A stretch of 64,000 nt of DNA from Kutzneria viridogrisea (lineage in GTDB: Bacteria > Actinomycetota > Actinomycetes > Mycobacteriales > Pseudonocardiaceae): contig JACJID010000007.1 in assembly GCA_014138725.1 (NCBI GenBank), positions 434,001 through 498,000 on the forward strand, read 5' to 3'. Positions 52,669 to 60,172 of this stretch are shown here, one piece after another. The notes under the pieces are model-generated. The model was not told where the DNA came from. It made no database searches and was given only the letters and a program-made list of their open reading frames with translations. Each line of letters opens with the position of its first letter. Positions within the stretch are counted from its first letter, which is position 1. The position numbers and the translations under genes were made by a program.

Positions 52669-53850
52669 GTGTCAGCTCTGCGGAAAGCACTCACCCTGCT
52701 CGCCGTGACAACGGCACTGGCCGCGGGCCTGCCCGCCGCCGCGGACGCCGCCGTACCGGCCACGATCCCGCTCAAGATCACCAACAACTCGGGCCGCTCC
52801 GACCCGGTCTACCTCTACGACCTGGGCACCCTGCTGGCCAACGGCCGACAGGGCTGGGCCGATGCCAACGGCACCTTCCACGCCTGGCCCGCGGGCGGCA
52901 ACCCGCCGACACCGGCGCCGGACGCCTCGATCCCCGGCCCCGCCAACGGCCAGTCGATCACCATCCGGATGCCGAAGTTTTCCGGCCGCCTCTACTTCTC
53001 CTACGGGCAGAAGCTGGTCTTCAAGCTGACCACGGGCGGCCTGGTGCAGCCCGCGGTGCAGAACCCCAGTGACCCCAACCGGAACATCCTGTTCAACTGG
53101 ACCGAGTACACGCTCAACGACGCCGGGCTGTGGATCAACAGCACACAGGTGGACATGTTCTCGGCGCCCTACGCCGTGGGTGTGCAGCCCACCGGCGGGG
53201 CCACCCGCACCACTGGTCACCTGAAGCCGGGCGGTTACAACGGTTTCTACTCGGCGCTGCGCGGTCAGCCGGGCGGCTGGGCCAACCTGATCCAGACCCG
53301 TTCCGACGGCACGGTGCTGCGCGCGCTCGCGCCGGGGCACGGCATCGAGGCCGGTGCGCTGCCCAGGACGGTCATGGACGACTACGTGAACCGGGTCTGG
53401 TCGAAGTACAGCGGCTCAACGCTGACGGTGACGCCCTTCGGCGACCAGCCCAACACCAAGTACTACGGGCGCGTCTCCGGCAACACGATGAACTTCACCA
53501 ACGGCTCGGGCGCGGTCGTGACCTCGTTCCAGAAGCCCGACGCCGACAGCATCTTCGGCTGCTACAAGCTGTTGGACGCGCCGAACGACCTGGTGCGCGG
53601 CCCGATCTCCCGCACGCTCTGCGCGGGCTACAACCGGGGCACACTGCTGGTCAACCCCAACCAGCCGGACAGCAACCCCGGCGGTTTCTACAAGGACGCG
53701 GTGACCAACCACTACGCCCGCAAGATCCACGCGCAGATGGCTGACGGCAAGGCGTACGCCTTCGCCTTCGACGACGTGGGCAACTACGAGTCCCTGGTGC
53801 ACGACGGCAACCCGGCGCAGGCCTTCATCACGCTCGACCCGTTCAGCTGA
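52669..53850 (+). CDS. secreted GH64 beta-1,3-glucanase
   Basis: This 393-residue enzyme has a signal peptide (MSALRKALTLLAVTTALAAG, cleavage likely near ADAA) and a thaumatin-like GH64 core. Glu146 (FNWTEYT) and Asp162 (STQVDMF) are 16 residues apart, the same spacing as Glu154/Asp170 of the laminaripentaose-producing enzyme. It should release oligosaccharides from fungal or algal beta-1,3-glucan. The GTG start has GAGGAGG upstream. The LacI-type operator in front suggests repression lifted by a glucan-derived sugar. Confidence 0.92.
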   Translation: MSALRKALTLLAVTTALAAGLPAAADAAVPATIPLKITNNSGRSDPVYLYDLGTLLANGRQGWADANGTFHAWPAGGNPPTPAPDASIPGPANGQSITIRMPKFSGRLYFSYGQKLVFKLTTGGLVQPAVQNPSDPNRNILFNWTEYTLNDAGLWINSTQVDMFSAPYAVGVQPTGGATRTTGHLKPGGYNGFYSALRGQPGGWANLIQTRSDGTVLRALAPGHGIEAGALPRTVMDDYVNRVWSKYSGSTLTVTPFGDQPNTKYYGRVSGNTMNFTNGSGAVVTSFQKPDADSIFGCYKLLDAPNDLVRGPISRTLCAGYNRGTLLVNPNQPDSNPGGFYKDAVTNHYARKIHAQMADGKAYAFAFDDVGNYESLVHDGNPAQAFITLDPFS

Positions 53851-53868
53851 GAGCCCGGCACCGGCGAT

Positions 53869-53921
53869 GTCATGAAGGTGCCGTTCAGGACGTCAGACGT
53901 CCTGAACGGCACCTTCATGAC
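53869..53921. repeat. 49-nt palindrome family, copy P7 (near-perfect)
   Basis: The core 53871-53919 has 24-bp perfect arms around a single central A; with flanking GT/AC the arms are 26 bp. It lies 18 bp after the GH64 stop and 58 bp before trpF, between genes on the same strand. Confidence 0.93.
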
Positions 53922-53979
53922 CGTCCGCCCCGACCCGTTCGTACGGGCCAGAGTGCGCCTGCTTGCTAGGGTCGGCGCC

Positions 53980-54588
53980 ATGTTCGTCAAGGTGTGCGGC
54001 CTGCGGACCGAAGGGGACGTGGCCACCGCCGTCTCCGCCGGTGCCGACGCGGTCGGCTTCGTGTTCGCCCGCAGTCCACGACAGGTGGATCCCGACCTGG
54101 CCCGCGAGCTCGTGGCCGGGGTCCCGTCCCAGGTGCTGACCGTCGGGGTCTTCGCCGGGGTCGAGGCCGCCGAGGCCGCTCGCATCGCGCTGGACACCGG
54201 GATCGGGGCGGTACAACTGCACGGGGACTACCCGCCGGAGGCGTTCGCCGAGCTGGCCGGGTTGCCGGTACGGCTCGTGCGCGCGACCACGCTCACCGCC
54301 GACACCGACGTGCGGACCGGGGCCTACGGCGAGGACCTGCTGCTGCTCGACTCCCCCGTCGCCGGCTCGGGCGAGCGCTGGGACCTCACCGTGCTGGACC
54401 AGGCACGGCCCCAGGGGCAGTGGCTGCTCGCGGGGGGTCTGAACCCCGGCAACGTGGCCGGGGCGATCGCCGCCGCCCAACCGTGGGGCGTGGACGTGTC
54501 CAGCGGGGTGGAGTCCAGCCGGGGTGTGAAGGACCACGGACTGATCCGCGAGTTCGTGGCCGCGGCCCGGGGCGCAACGGTCCGGTGA
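53980..54588 (+). CDS. trpF: phosphoribosylanthranilate isomerase
   Basis: This 202-residue TIM-barrel enzyme performs the Amadori step of tryptophan synthesis. Visible features: VKVCGLRTEGDV with the catalytic Cys near residue 6, GFVFARSPRQVD, VQLHGDYPPEAF, LLDSPVAGSG with a catalytic Asp, and the phosphate-binding LLAGGLNPGNV and GVDVSSGVESSRGVKD. The start is ATG 53980; an in-frame ATG at 53872 begins inside palindrome P7 and is not credible. No other trp genes are adjacent, as is usual for trpF in many actinomycetes, where PriA also covers the reaction. Confidence 0.93.
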   Translation: MFVKVCGLRTEGDVATAVSAGADAVGFVFARSPRQVDPDLARELVAGVPSQVLTVGVFAGVEAAEAARIALDTGIGAVQLHGDYPPEAFAELAGLPVRLVRATTLTADTDVRTGAYGEDLLLLDSPVAGSGERWDLTVLDQARPQGQWLLAGGLNPGNVAGAIAAAQPWGVDVSSGVESSRGVKDHGLIREFVAAARGATVR

Positions 54589-54629
54589 CAGCACCTCCCT
54601 GATGCTGTTGCTCCGGGAGGTGCTGTGCG

Positions 54630-55943
54630 ATGACGCCAGGTCGAGCGGGTGGGATGGCCCGTACCGGGGCACCTGAGGAGCGGGCAGCGCACGTGCGCCA
54701 CAACACGTCCTCCAGCGGCACACCGCTGCCCAAACCGATCAGGGGCCCGATGGAACGTGCCTTCGGCGTCGACTTCTCCGGGGTCCGCCTGCACACCGGG
54801 CCCGCGGCCGACGCCGCCGCACGCGAGATCGGCGCACTGGCGTTCACCTCTGGACGCGACATCGCCTTCCGCTCGGGCGTGCTCCGGCTGGGCACCCCGG
54901 CAGGCACCAGGCTGATCGCCCACGAACTCACCCATGTCCTGCAACAGGGTCGCGGCAGCGGCCAGGACGGTTCACGGGTCAGCCACCCGGACGACCCGTC
55001 GGAGCGCGAGGCAGCGGCCACCGCCGAGCACGTGCTCGCGGGCGAGACCGCCCAGCCGGTGCGGGAATCGGCGGGCGCCGGGCTCGTGCAGCGCGCTGGG
55101 GAGGACCTGTGCGGTGGCCCACGCACCTGTGCCTCGACCACGTGCGCCGACCCCGATCCCGGGCACGCGGGCACGGGGGCGACGGCCACCTCGTGGACCC
55201 TGCGGGTGATGATCGACATCGAGGCACCCTCAGCGGAGGAGGTCACCGTGAGCACGATCGGCCACACCTACGTCGAATTCAGCGACTCCACCGGCCGCCG
55301 CTTCACCTACGGCTTCTACCCCGACGGTTCCAGCATGCCCGATCCGATGTTCCGCCCGCGGGTCAACGGCTGCGTCGTGCACCCGGACACGGCACACGAG
55401 CGGTGCACGGACTACCGCGAGAGCTTCGCGCTGACCAAGGAGGAGTTCGAGGCAGCACTCGCCCTCGCCCAACTCCACTGCACGGCTCGGCCCAAGTACG
55501 ACCTGCGCACCTTCAACTGCACGACCTTCGCGCGCCTCATCGCCGAGAAGGCAGGCAAGAGCCTGCCACCGATGCGCGGCAAGGTCGGCGGCTCCACCGG
55601 CATAGTCGCGGACAACCCCAACACGCTGTACGAGGGCCTGAGCAGGCGTGACACCGGCCCCACCTACCGCCTGGACTCGGACACCGAGCTCCGCACCACG
55701 ATCGCCGCGACTCCCGCCCCCGAACTCGGCAGGATGCCGACCTCGGAGAGGATCAGGGTGGTCAACCGCCTGCTGGACGGCTGGGTCTCCGAGGGCGACA
55801 TGTGGGCCATCGAGCAGGTCTGCGCGAGCATCACCAGCCAAGCCGAGATGAAGGCGCTGCGCGAGGCCGTGGGCGGTCGTGAGTCCGCACTGTGGAGCGA
55901 CGGTCACAAGCGCCGGTTCCACCTGGCGGTCAACCGGCTCTGA
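54630..55943 (+). CDS. DUF4157 protein with a permuted papain-like C-terminus
   Basis: This 437-residue protein has an N-terminal DUF4157 domain (residues 35-110; PLPKPIRGPMERAFGVDFSGV, VRLHTGPAADAAA and the zinc-type motif HELTH at 98-102). A linker to about 185 follows, then a domain of mixed alpha/beta with GHTYVEFSDSTG (His212), FTYGFYPDGSS and FNCTTFARLI (Cys297). A histidine preceding an NC-type cysteine is the order of circularly permuted NlpC/P60 (LRAT-like) hydrolases. DUF4157 marks many exported toxins and contractile-injection-system cargo. ATG 54630 has GGGAGGTG upstream. No signal peptide and no immunity gene are obvious. Confidence 0.8.
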   Translation: MTPGRAGGMARTGAPEERAAHVRHNTSSSGTPLPKPIRGPMERAFGVDFSGVRLHTGPAADAAAREIGALAFTSGRDIAFRSGVLRLGTPAGTRLIAHELTHVLQQGRGSGQDGSRVSHPDDPSEREAAATAEHVLAGETAQPVRESAGAGLVQRAGEDLCGGPRTCASTTCADPDPGHAGTGATATSWTLRVMIDIEAPSAEEVTVSTIGHTYVEFSDSTGRRFTYGFYPDGSSMPDPMFRPRVNGCVVHPDTAHERCTDYRESFALTKEEFEAALALAQLHCTARPKYDLRTFNCTTFARLIAEKAGKSLPPMRGKVGGSTGIVADNPNTLYEGLSRRDTGPTYRLDSDTELRTTIAATPAPELGRMPTSERIRVVNRLLDGWVSEGDMWAIEQVCASITSQAEMKALREAVGGRESALWSDGHKRRFHLAVNRL

Positions 55944-56112
55944 GCGCGGCGAGCGGGGTCCGCAGCGTCCTGTGCCAGCACGAGCCGGTCCCCCACGCGG
56001 CGATGACCATGGGCCTGGGGTAGGGCCAAGGTCAACCCAGGGTCTGATGACGGCTTACGCCCGCCCGGCAGATGATCAGCGCCGCCGCCAAGACGTTCGA
56101 TTGGGGAGATCG

Positions 56113-57510
56113 ATGAGACGGGTTCTGACGTTCGCGCTGGCCACAGCGGTGACCGCGACCGTGGCCGCTGCCGTACCAGCGCAGGCCGCATCGCTGACCT
56201 GGCAGGCCTGCGGGAACTCCGGCGCCGAGTGCGCCTCGCTGAAGGTCCCGCTGGACTGGGCCCACCCCTCCGGGCCGCAGATCACCCTGGCGGCCAGCCG
56301 GGTCCGGGCCGCCGACCCGCAACACCGGATCGGCACGCTGTTCGTGAACTTCGGCGGGCCGGGCGGTCCCGCGATGCCGATCGTGCGCGACGGGGCGGCG
56401 ATGGTCTTCCCGCAGCAGTTGCGGGACCGGTTCGACATCGTGGGCATCGACCCGCGCGGGGTCGGGGACAGCACGCCCACGATCACCTGCGAGCTGCCCA
56501 CCTCGGACCCGCGGGTCAGCCGCTTCCCGAGCAGTCGCGCGGAGTACGACCGGCTCGTGGCCTACAACCGCGAGGTCGGCGAGGGCTGTCGGCGCGCGAC
56601 CGGCCCGCTGATCGACCACGTGGACACGATCAGCGCGGCGCGGGACTTCGAGGCGGCGCGCATCGCGCTGGGCGAGAGCAAGGTGAGCTGGCTCGGCCTG
56701 TCCTACGGCACGCTGCTGGGCGCCACCTACGCGCAGTTCTACCCGAACCGCGTGCGCTCGGCCGTGCTCGACGGGGCGGTGGACCACACCATCGGCTCGT
56801 GGCGGTTGGCCAGTGACGAGGCCAAGTCCGCGGAAGGCGTGTTCGCCAAGTTCGCCGACTGGTGCCGCACCACCGACAGCTGCGCCATGCACGGCCGCGA
56901 CCTCACCGCCGAGTACCGTGCCCTGCTCGACCGCGCCAGCCACAAGCCAGTGCCCGCACAGGGTTTCCCGGCGGGCGCCAACGCGGAGCAGATCGGCTTC
57001 GTGACCTACTCGACCCTGGCGACGCCGCCCGGGCGGTGGGCCGAACTGGCCCAGGGCATCAGCGATGCGGTGGCGGCCACGCCCAACGCGGCCTTCTTCG
57101 CCGGGCCCTCGGCCAGCGAGGCCGCCTACCGGGTCATCAGCTGCCACGACTTCCCCAGTGACGTCAGGGGTTACGCCGATCTCGCCGCGCGGATCCGCGA
57201 GGTGAACCGGATCGCGCCGAACATCGGTGGCTACACGGAGGGCTGGGATGTGCAGGCGGGCTGCCTGGGCTGGCCGGTCCCGCCCGCGAACCCGTGGGCG
57301 AGCACACCCGTGCGCGGCGCGAGCAACGTGCTCGTGGTCACCGGCTCGAACGACCCCTCGACGCCTCGCCCGTGGGCGCTCGGGCTGGTGAGCCAGATCC
57401 AGGGCGCGAAACTGCTGGAGTGGAACGGTGTCGGGCACACCGGCTACTTCAACGACGGCCCCACCAAGCAGCGCGAGGTCGACCACCTGATCACCAGCCT
57501 GGGGCGGTGA
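56113..57510 (+). CDS. secreted S33-family tripeptidyl aminopeptidase-like hydrolase
   Basis: This 465-residue protein has a signal peptide (MRRVLTFALATAVTATVAAA, cleavage after AQA). Family features are LFVNFGGPGGPAMPIV (oxyanion), FDIVGIDPRGVGDSTP, nucleophile Ser197 in GLSYGT, Asp in TGSNDPSTP and His in GVGHTGYF, with a C-terminal TAP-like domain. It should be an extracellular proline- or tripeptidyl-aminopeptidase of the Streptomyces SlpD/TAP group. ATG 56113 has GGGGAG upstream. A strong hairpin follows its stop. Confidence 0.92.
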   Translation: MRRVLTFALATAVTATVAAAVPAQAASLTWQACGNSGAECASLKVPLDWAHPSGPQITLAASRVRAADPQHRIGTLFVNFGGPGGPAMPIVRDGAAMVFPQQLRDRFDIVGIDPRGVGDSTPTITCELPTSDPRVSRFPSSRAEYDRLVAYNREVGEGCRRATGPLIDHVDTISAARDFEAARIALGESKVSWLGLSYGTLLGATYAQFYPNRVRSAVLDGAVDHTIGSWRLASDEAKSAEGVFAKFADWCRTTDSCAMHGRDLTAEYRALLDRASHKPVPAQGFPAGANAEQIGFVTYSTLATPPGRWAELAQGISDAVAATPNAAFFAGPSASEAAYRVISCHDFPSDVRGYADLAARIREVNRIAPNIGGYTEGWDVQAGCLGWPVPPANPWASTPVRGASNVLVVTGSNDPSTPRPWALGLVSQIQGAKLLEWNGVGHTGYFNDGPTKQREVDHLITSLGR

Positions 57511-57524
57511 CCAGGACCGATCGT

Positions 57525-57569
57525 TGAACACGGCGACCCGCGCCCTGGACGGGCGCCTCGCCGTGTTCA
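57525..57569 (+). terminator. hairpin terminator after the S33 peptidase
   Basis: TGAACACGGCGA pairs with TCGCCGTGTTCA, and inner GCGCCC with GGGCGC, giving an 18-bp stem with small bulges, 15 nt after the stop at 57510. No T-run follows. Confidence 0.65.
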
Positions 57570-57671
57570 GCCACCCGGCCCCGGCCGACCCCCAGGTCAC
57601 GAGCCTGGTGGACGGTCTGGTCGGCGGCCGGGTGGTGCGGCTGGACCACACCGTCCACAACGGACTGACGG

Positions 57672-58034
57672 TCAGGCCTTGCGTACCAGCAGGAACGGGA
57701 TCGCCATGCCCGCGGCGATCGAGGCGATGAACACGCCGAGCCCGACCCAGAAGCTGCCGAACGGGATCAGCAGGCCGCCCACCAGGAACAGGAAACCCAG
57801 GTGCGCGCCGTACATGACGCGCATCAGGTCGAAGGAGTCCAACTCGGCGTACTGCCCCCTGCTCCCGCGCAGCGCGAAGGTCAGTGCGAGCACCGCCACC
57901 ACGTAACCCACGATGGCGGCGAGGAAGTACAGCCAGGGCACGTCCCACCGCCGGACGAACGCGATGCCCACCGCGGCGAGCACCAGCGCGACACCCAGGA
58001 CACCGTGCCAGTTCACGCGGACCTTCTCGTTCAT
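57672..58034 (-). CDS. small four-helix membrane protein
   Basis: This 120-residue protein has four hydrophobic segments (about 11-28, 32-54, 76-95, 97-116), with WDVPWLYFLAAIVGY and SFWVGLGVFIASIAAG. No family is recognised. It lies 64 nt downstream of the F-type ATPase subunit a gene on the same strand and may be cotranscribed. ATG 58034 has GGAGCACGCC upstream. It is not a clear AtpI or AtpE homologue. Confidence 0.7.
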   Translation of the reverse strand: MNEKVRVNWHGVLGVALVLAAVGIAFVRRWDVPWLYFLAAIVGYVVAVLALTFALRGSRGQYAELDSFDLMRVMYGAHLGFLFLVGGLLIPFGSFWVGLGVFIASIAAGMAIPFLLVRKA

Positions 58035-58098
58035 GGGCGTGCTCCTCCAGGACGAAGTCAGCCATCCCTTCGGAACTGGGCAGTACCCCGTTACAGGG

Positions 58099-58869
58099 TC
58101 AGTGGCCCTCGGCCAGCGCGGCACCGATGTAGTGCGCGGTCAGCATCGTGAAGACGTAGGCCTGCAACACCTGGATGAGCAGTTCCAGGAAGCTCAGGCC
58201 GACCGCGAGCAGGAAGGCCACCGGCGAGAGCAGTTTCAGACCGATGACCGACTGCTCCAGGAAGTAGACCCCGCCGGTGACGAAGACCAGCAGCATGACG
58301 TGCCCGGCGAACATGGTCGCGAACAGCCGCAGCGCCAGGGTGATCGGCCGCAGGATGAAGGTGGACAGCACCTCGAACGGAGCGTAGATCAGCCACACCG
58401 GCTTGGGCACGCCGGGCGGGAACAGGGTCTTGCCGAAGTAGCGCAGCACCCCGTGCCGCCGGATGCCGACCACGATGAACAGCACGTACACCAGTCCGGC
58501 CAAACCGGCCGGGAACGCGATGCGCGCCATCGTCGGCAACTGGAAGAACGGCAGGAAGCCGAACAGGTTGTTCACCAGGATGAAGGTGAACATGGTCAGC
58601 AGCAGCGGCAGGTAGCGCAGCAGGTCGGCCTTCTCGATCTGCTCGCGGCCGATGCCGTTGCGGACGAATTCGTAGAGGAATTCCGAGCCGAACTGCACCC
58701 GGCTCGGCACGAATTTCAGCCGACCGGACACGAGAACCGAGACCACGCCGATGAGCAGCACCGCGAGCAGGATCTGCAGCACGGGCTTGGTCAGCCCCGG
58801 AAGCATTTCCGGGTACAGAAAGCTCTGCGGTCCCGGCGTGTCGAACTGTGCGTCGGCGCGTGCGAACAC
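58099..58869 (-). CDS. atpB: F-type ATP synthase subunit a (orphan copy)
   Basis: This 256-residue subunit a starts at GTG 58869 with GGGGGAA upstream. It has the proton-path signature LALRLFATMFAGHVMLL with essential Arg181, FILVNNLFGFLPFF and the C-terminal SFLELLIQVLQAYVFTMLTAHYIG. Actinomycete atpB normally begins the atpBEFHAGDC operon. Here it is 12 nt after an APC permease and is followed by a small membrane protein and a convergent gene, with no other ATPase subunit. It keeps all key residues, so it may substitute for or modify the main enzyme. Confidence 0.9.
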   Translation of the reverse strand: MFARADAQFDTPGPQSFLYPEMLPGLTKPVLQILLAVLLIGVVSVLVSGRLKFVPSRVQFGSEFLYEFVRNGIGREQIEKADLLRYLPLLLTMFTFILVNNLFGFLPFFQLPTMARIAFPAGLAGLVYVLFIVVGIRRHGVLRYFGKTLFPPGVPKPVWLIYAPFEVLSTFILRPITLALRLFATMFAGHVMLLVFVTGGVYFLEQSVIGLKLLSPVAFLLAVGLSFLELLIQVLQAYVFTMLTAHYIGAALAEGH

Positions 58870-58880
58870 GGCAATTCCCC

Positions 58881-60104
58881 CTACGTCACCCGGCTTGCGG
58901 TCAGCCGATAAACGACTGCTCCCAGTCCGAGAATCGCGGAACCGGCCAGCACGGAACCGATTGGCAGGGCACCGGCGAGCAGTACGCAGCCGAGAATACC
59001 GAACACGGGCACACAACGCGAAAGCCAAACCTCACGTGGCGTGAGGTTCAGTGCGGAGGCGTTGGCGATGGCGTAGTAGGCCAGTACGCCGAACGAGGAG
59101 AAGCCGATCGCGGCGCGCAGGTCCACCGTGGCGGCGAGCAGGGCGGCGACCGCGCCGACGGCCAGCTCCGCGCGGTGCGGCACACCGGTCCGCGGGTGCA
59201 CGACAGCGAGGACCCGGGGCAGGTGCCGGTCGCGTGCCATGGCGAAGGTGGTGCGCGAGACGCCGAGCAACAGCGCGAGCAGCGAACCCAGTGCGGCGAT
59301 CGCGGCGCCCACGCGGACGACCGGGGCCAGTGCGGGCACACCGGCCGCCCGCACGGCCTCGGCGAGCGGATCGACGGCCGAGGCCAGGCGCTGCGGCCCG
59401 AGCACCAGCAGCACCGAGATCGCCACGGCCACGTAGACGACCAGCGTGCAGCCCAAGGCGATCGGCACCGCGCGTGGGATGGTGCGGCGCGGGTCGCGGA
59501 CCTCCTCGCCGAGTGTGGCGATGCGGGCGTACCCGGCGAAGGCGAAGAACAACAGCCCGGCGGCGCGCAGCACGCCCAGCGGGTCGGTCCCACCGCCCAG
59601 CAGGGGGCTCGCAGTCCCTGCGGACAGGCAGGCGACGACCACCGCCGCGAGCACCGCGAGCACCAGCGCGACGATCACCTTGGTGAGCCAGGCGGCCTTC
59701 TGCACACCGGCACAGCTCACCGCGGTCAGCACGAGCACCGCGGCCACCGCGACCAGGTGCGCCTGTTCGGGCCACAGGTAGGCGCCGACGGTGAGGGCCA
59801 TCGCCGCGCAGGACGCGGTCTTGCCGACCACGAAGCCCCACCCGGCGAGGTAGCCCCAGAACGGGCCGAGCCGTTCCCGGCCGTAGACGTAGGTGCCGCC
59901 CGAGGACGGGTAGCGCGCCGCGAGCCGCGCGGAGGAGGTGGCGTTGCACCAGGCCACCAGCGCGGCCAGCGCCAGGCCGAGCAGCAGCCCGGACCCGGCT
60001 TCCGCCGCCGCGGGGGCCAGCGCGGCGAAGACCCCGGCGCCGATCATCGCGCCGAGTCCGATCACCACGGCGTCACCGACGCCCAGCTCGCGCCGCAACC
60101 GCAC
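58881..60104 (-). CDS. APC-family amino-acid permease
   Basis: This 407-residue transporter has about 12 hydrophobic segments with the APC signatures VVIGLGAMIGAGVFAALAP, ARYPSSGGTYVYGRERLGPFWGYLAGWGF and AGYARIATLGEEVRDPRRTIPRAVP. The start is GTG 60104 with GGAGGA 7 nt upstream; 60125 is an alternative. It precedes the atpB-like gene by 11 nt, so one transcript is likely. The substrate is a small amino acid or amine. Confidence 0.92.
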   Translation of the reverse strand: MRLRRELGVGDAVVIGLGAMIGAGVFAALAPAAAEAGSGLLLGLALAALVAWCNATSSARLAARYPSSGGTYVYGRERLGPFWGYLAGWGFVVGKTASCAAMALTVGAYLWPEQAHLVAVAAVLVLTAVSCAGVQKAAWLTKVIVALVLAVLAAVVVACLSAGTASPLLGGGTDPLGVLRAAGLLFFAFAGYARIATLGEEVRDPRRTIPRAVPIALGCTLVVYVAVAISVLLVLGPQRLASAVDPLAEAVRAAGVPALAPVVRVGAAIAALGSLLALLLGVSRTTFAMARDRHLPRVLAVVHPRTGVPHRAELAVGAVAALLAATVDLRAAIGFSSFGVLAYYAIANASALNLTPREVWLSRCVPVFGILGCVLLAGALPIGSVLAGSAILGLGAVVYRLTASRVT

Positions 60105-60127
60105 CGGTCTTCCTCCGCTGAACACGT

Positions 60128-60163
60128 GGATGGGGCGGCCACCGGTCGGTGGCCGCCCCATCC
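60128..60163 (-). terminator. hairpin terminator of the metalloprotease gene
   Basis: A perfect 16-bp stem (GGATGGGGCGGCCACC, loop GGTC, complement) lies 10 nt after the metalloprotease stop and 24 nt before the APC start. No T-run follows on the minus strand. Confidence 0.8.
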
Positions 60164-60172
60164 TCCCGCCCG

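Noticed and set aside
17841-53919. Small genes starting ATGAAGGTGCCG (MKVPF...NGTFM) at each palindrome
   Set aside because: The reading is forced by the palindrome and appears on both strands; ribosome sites are absent and inner residues change freely with base pairing.
57524-57730. Small plus-strand gene after the S33 peptidase
   Set aside because: Its first part is the terminator hairpin and its second part lies opposite the small membrane-protein gene; no ribosome site.
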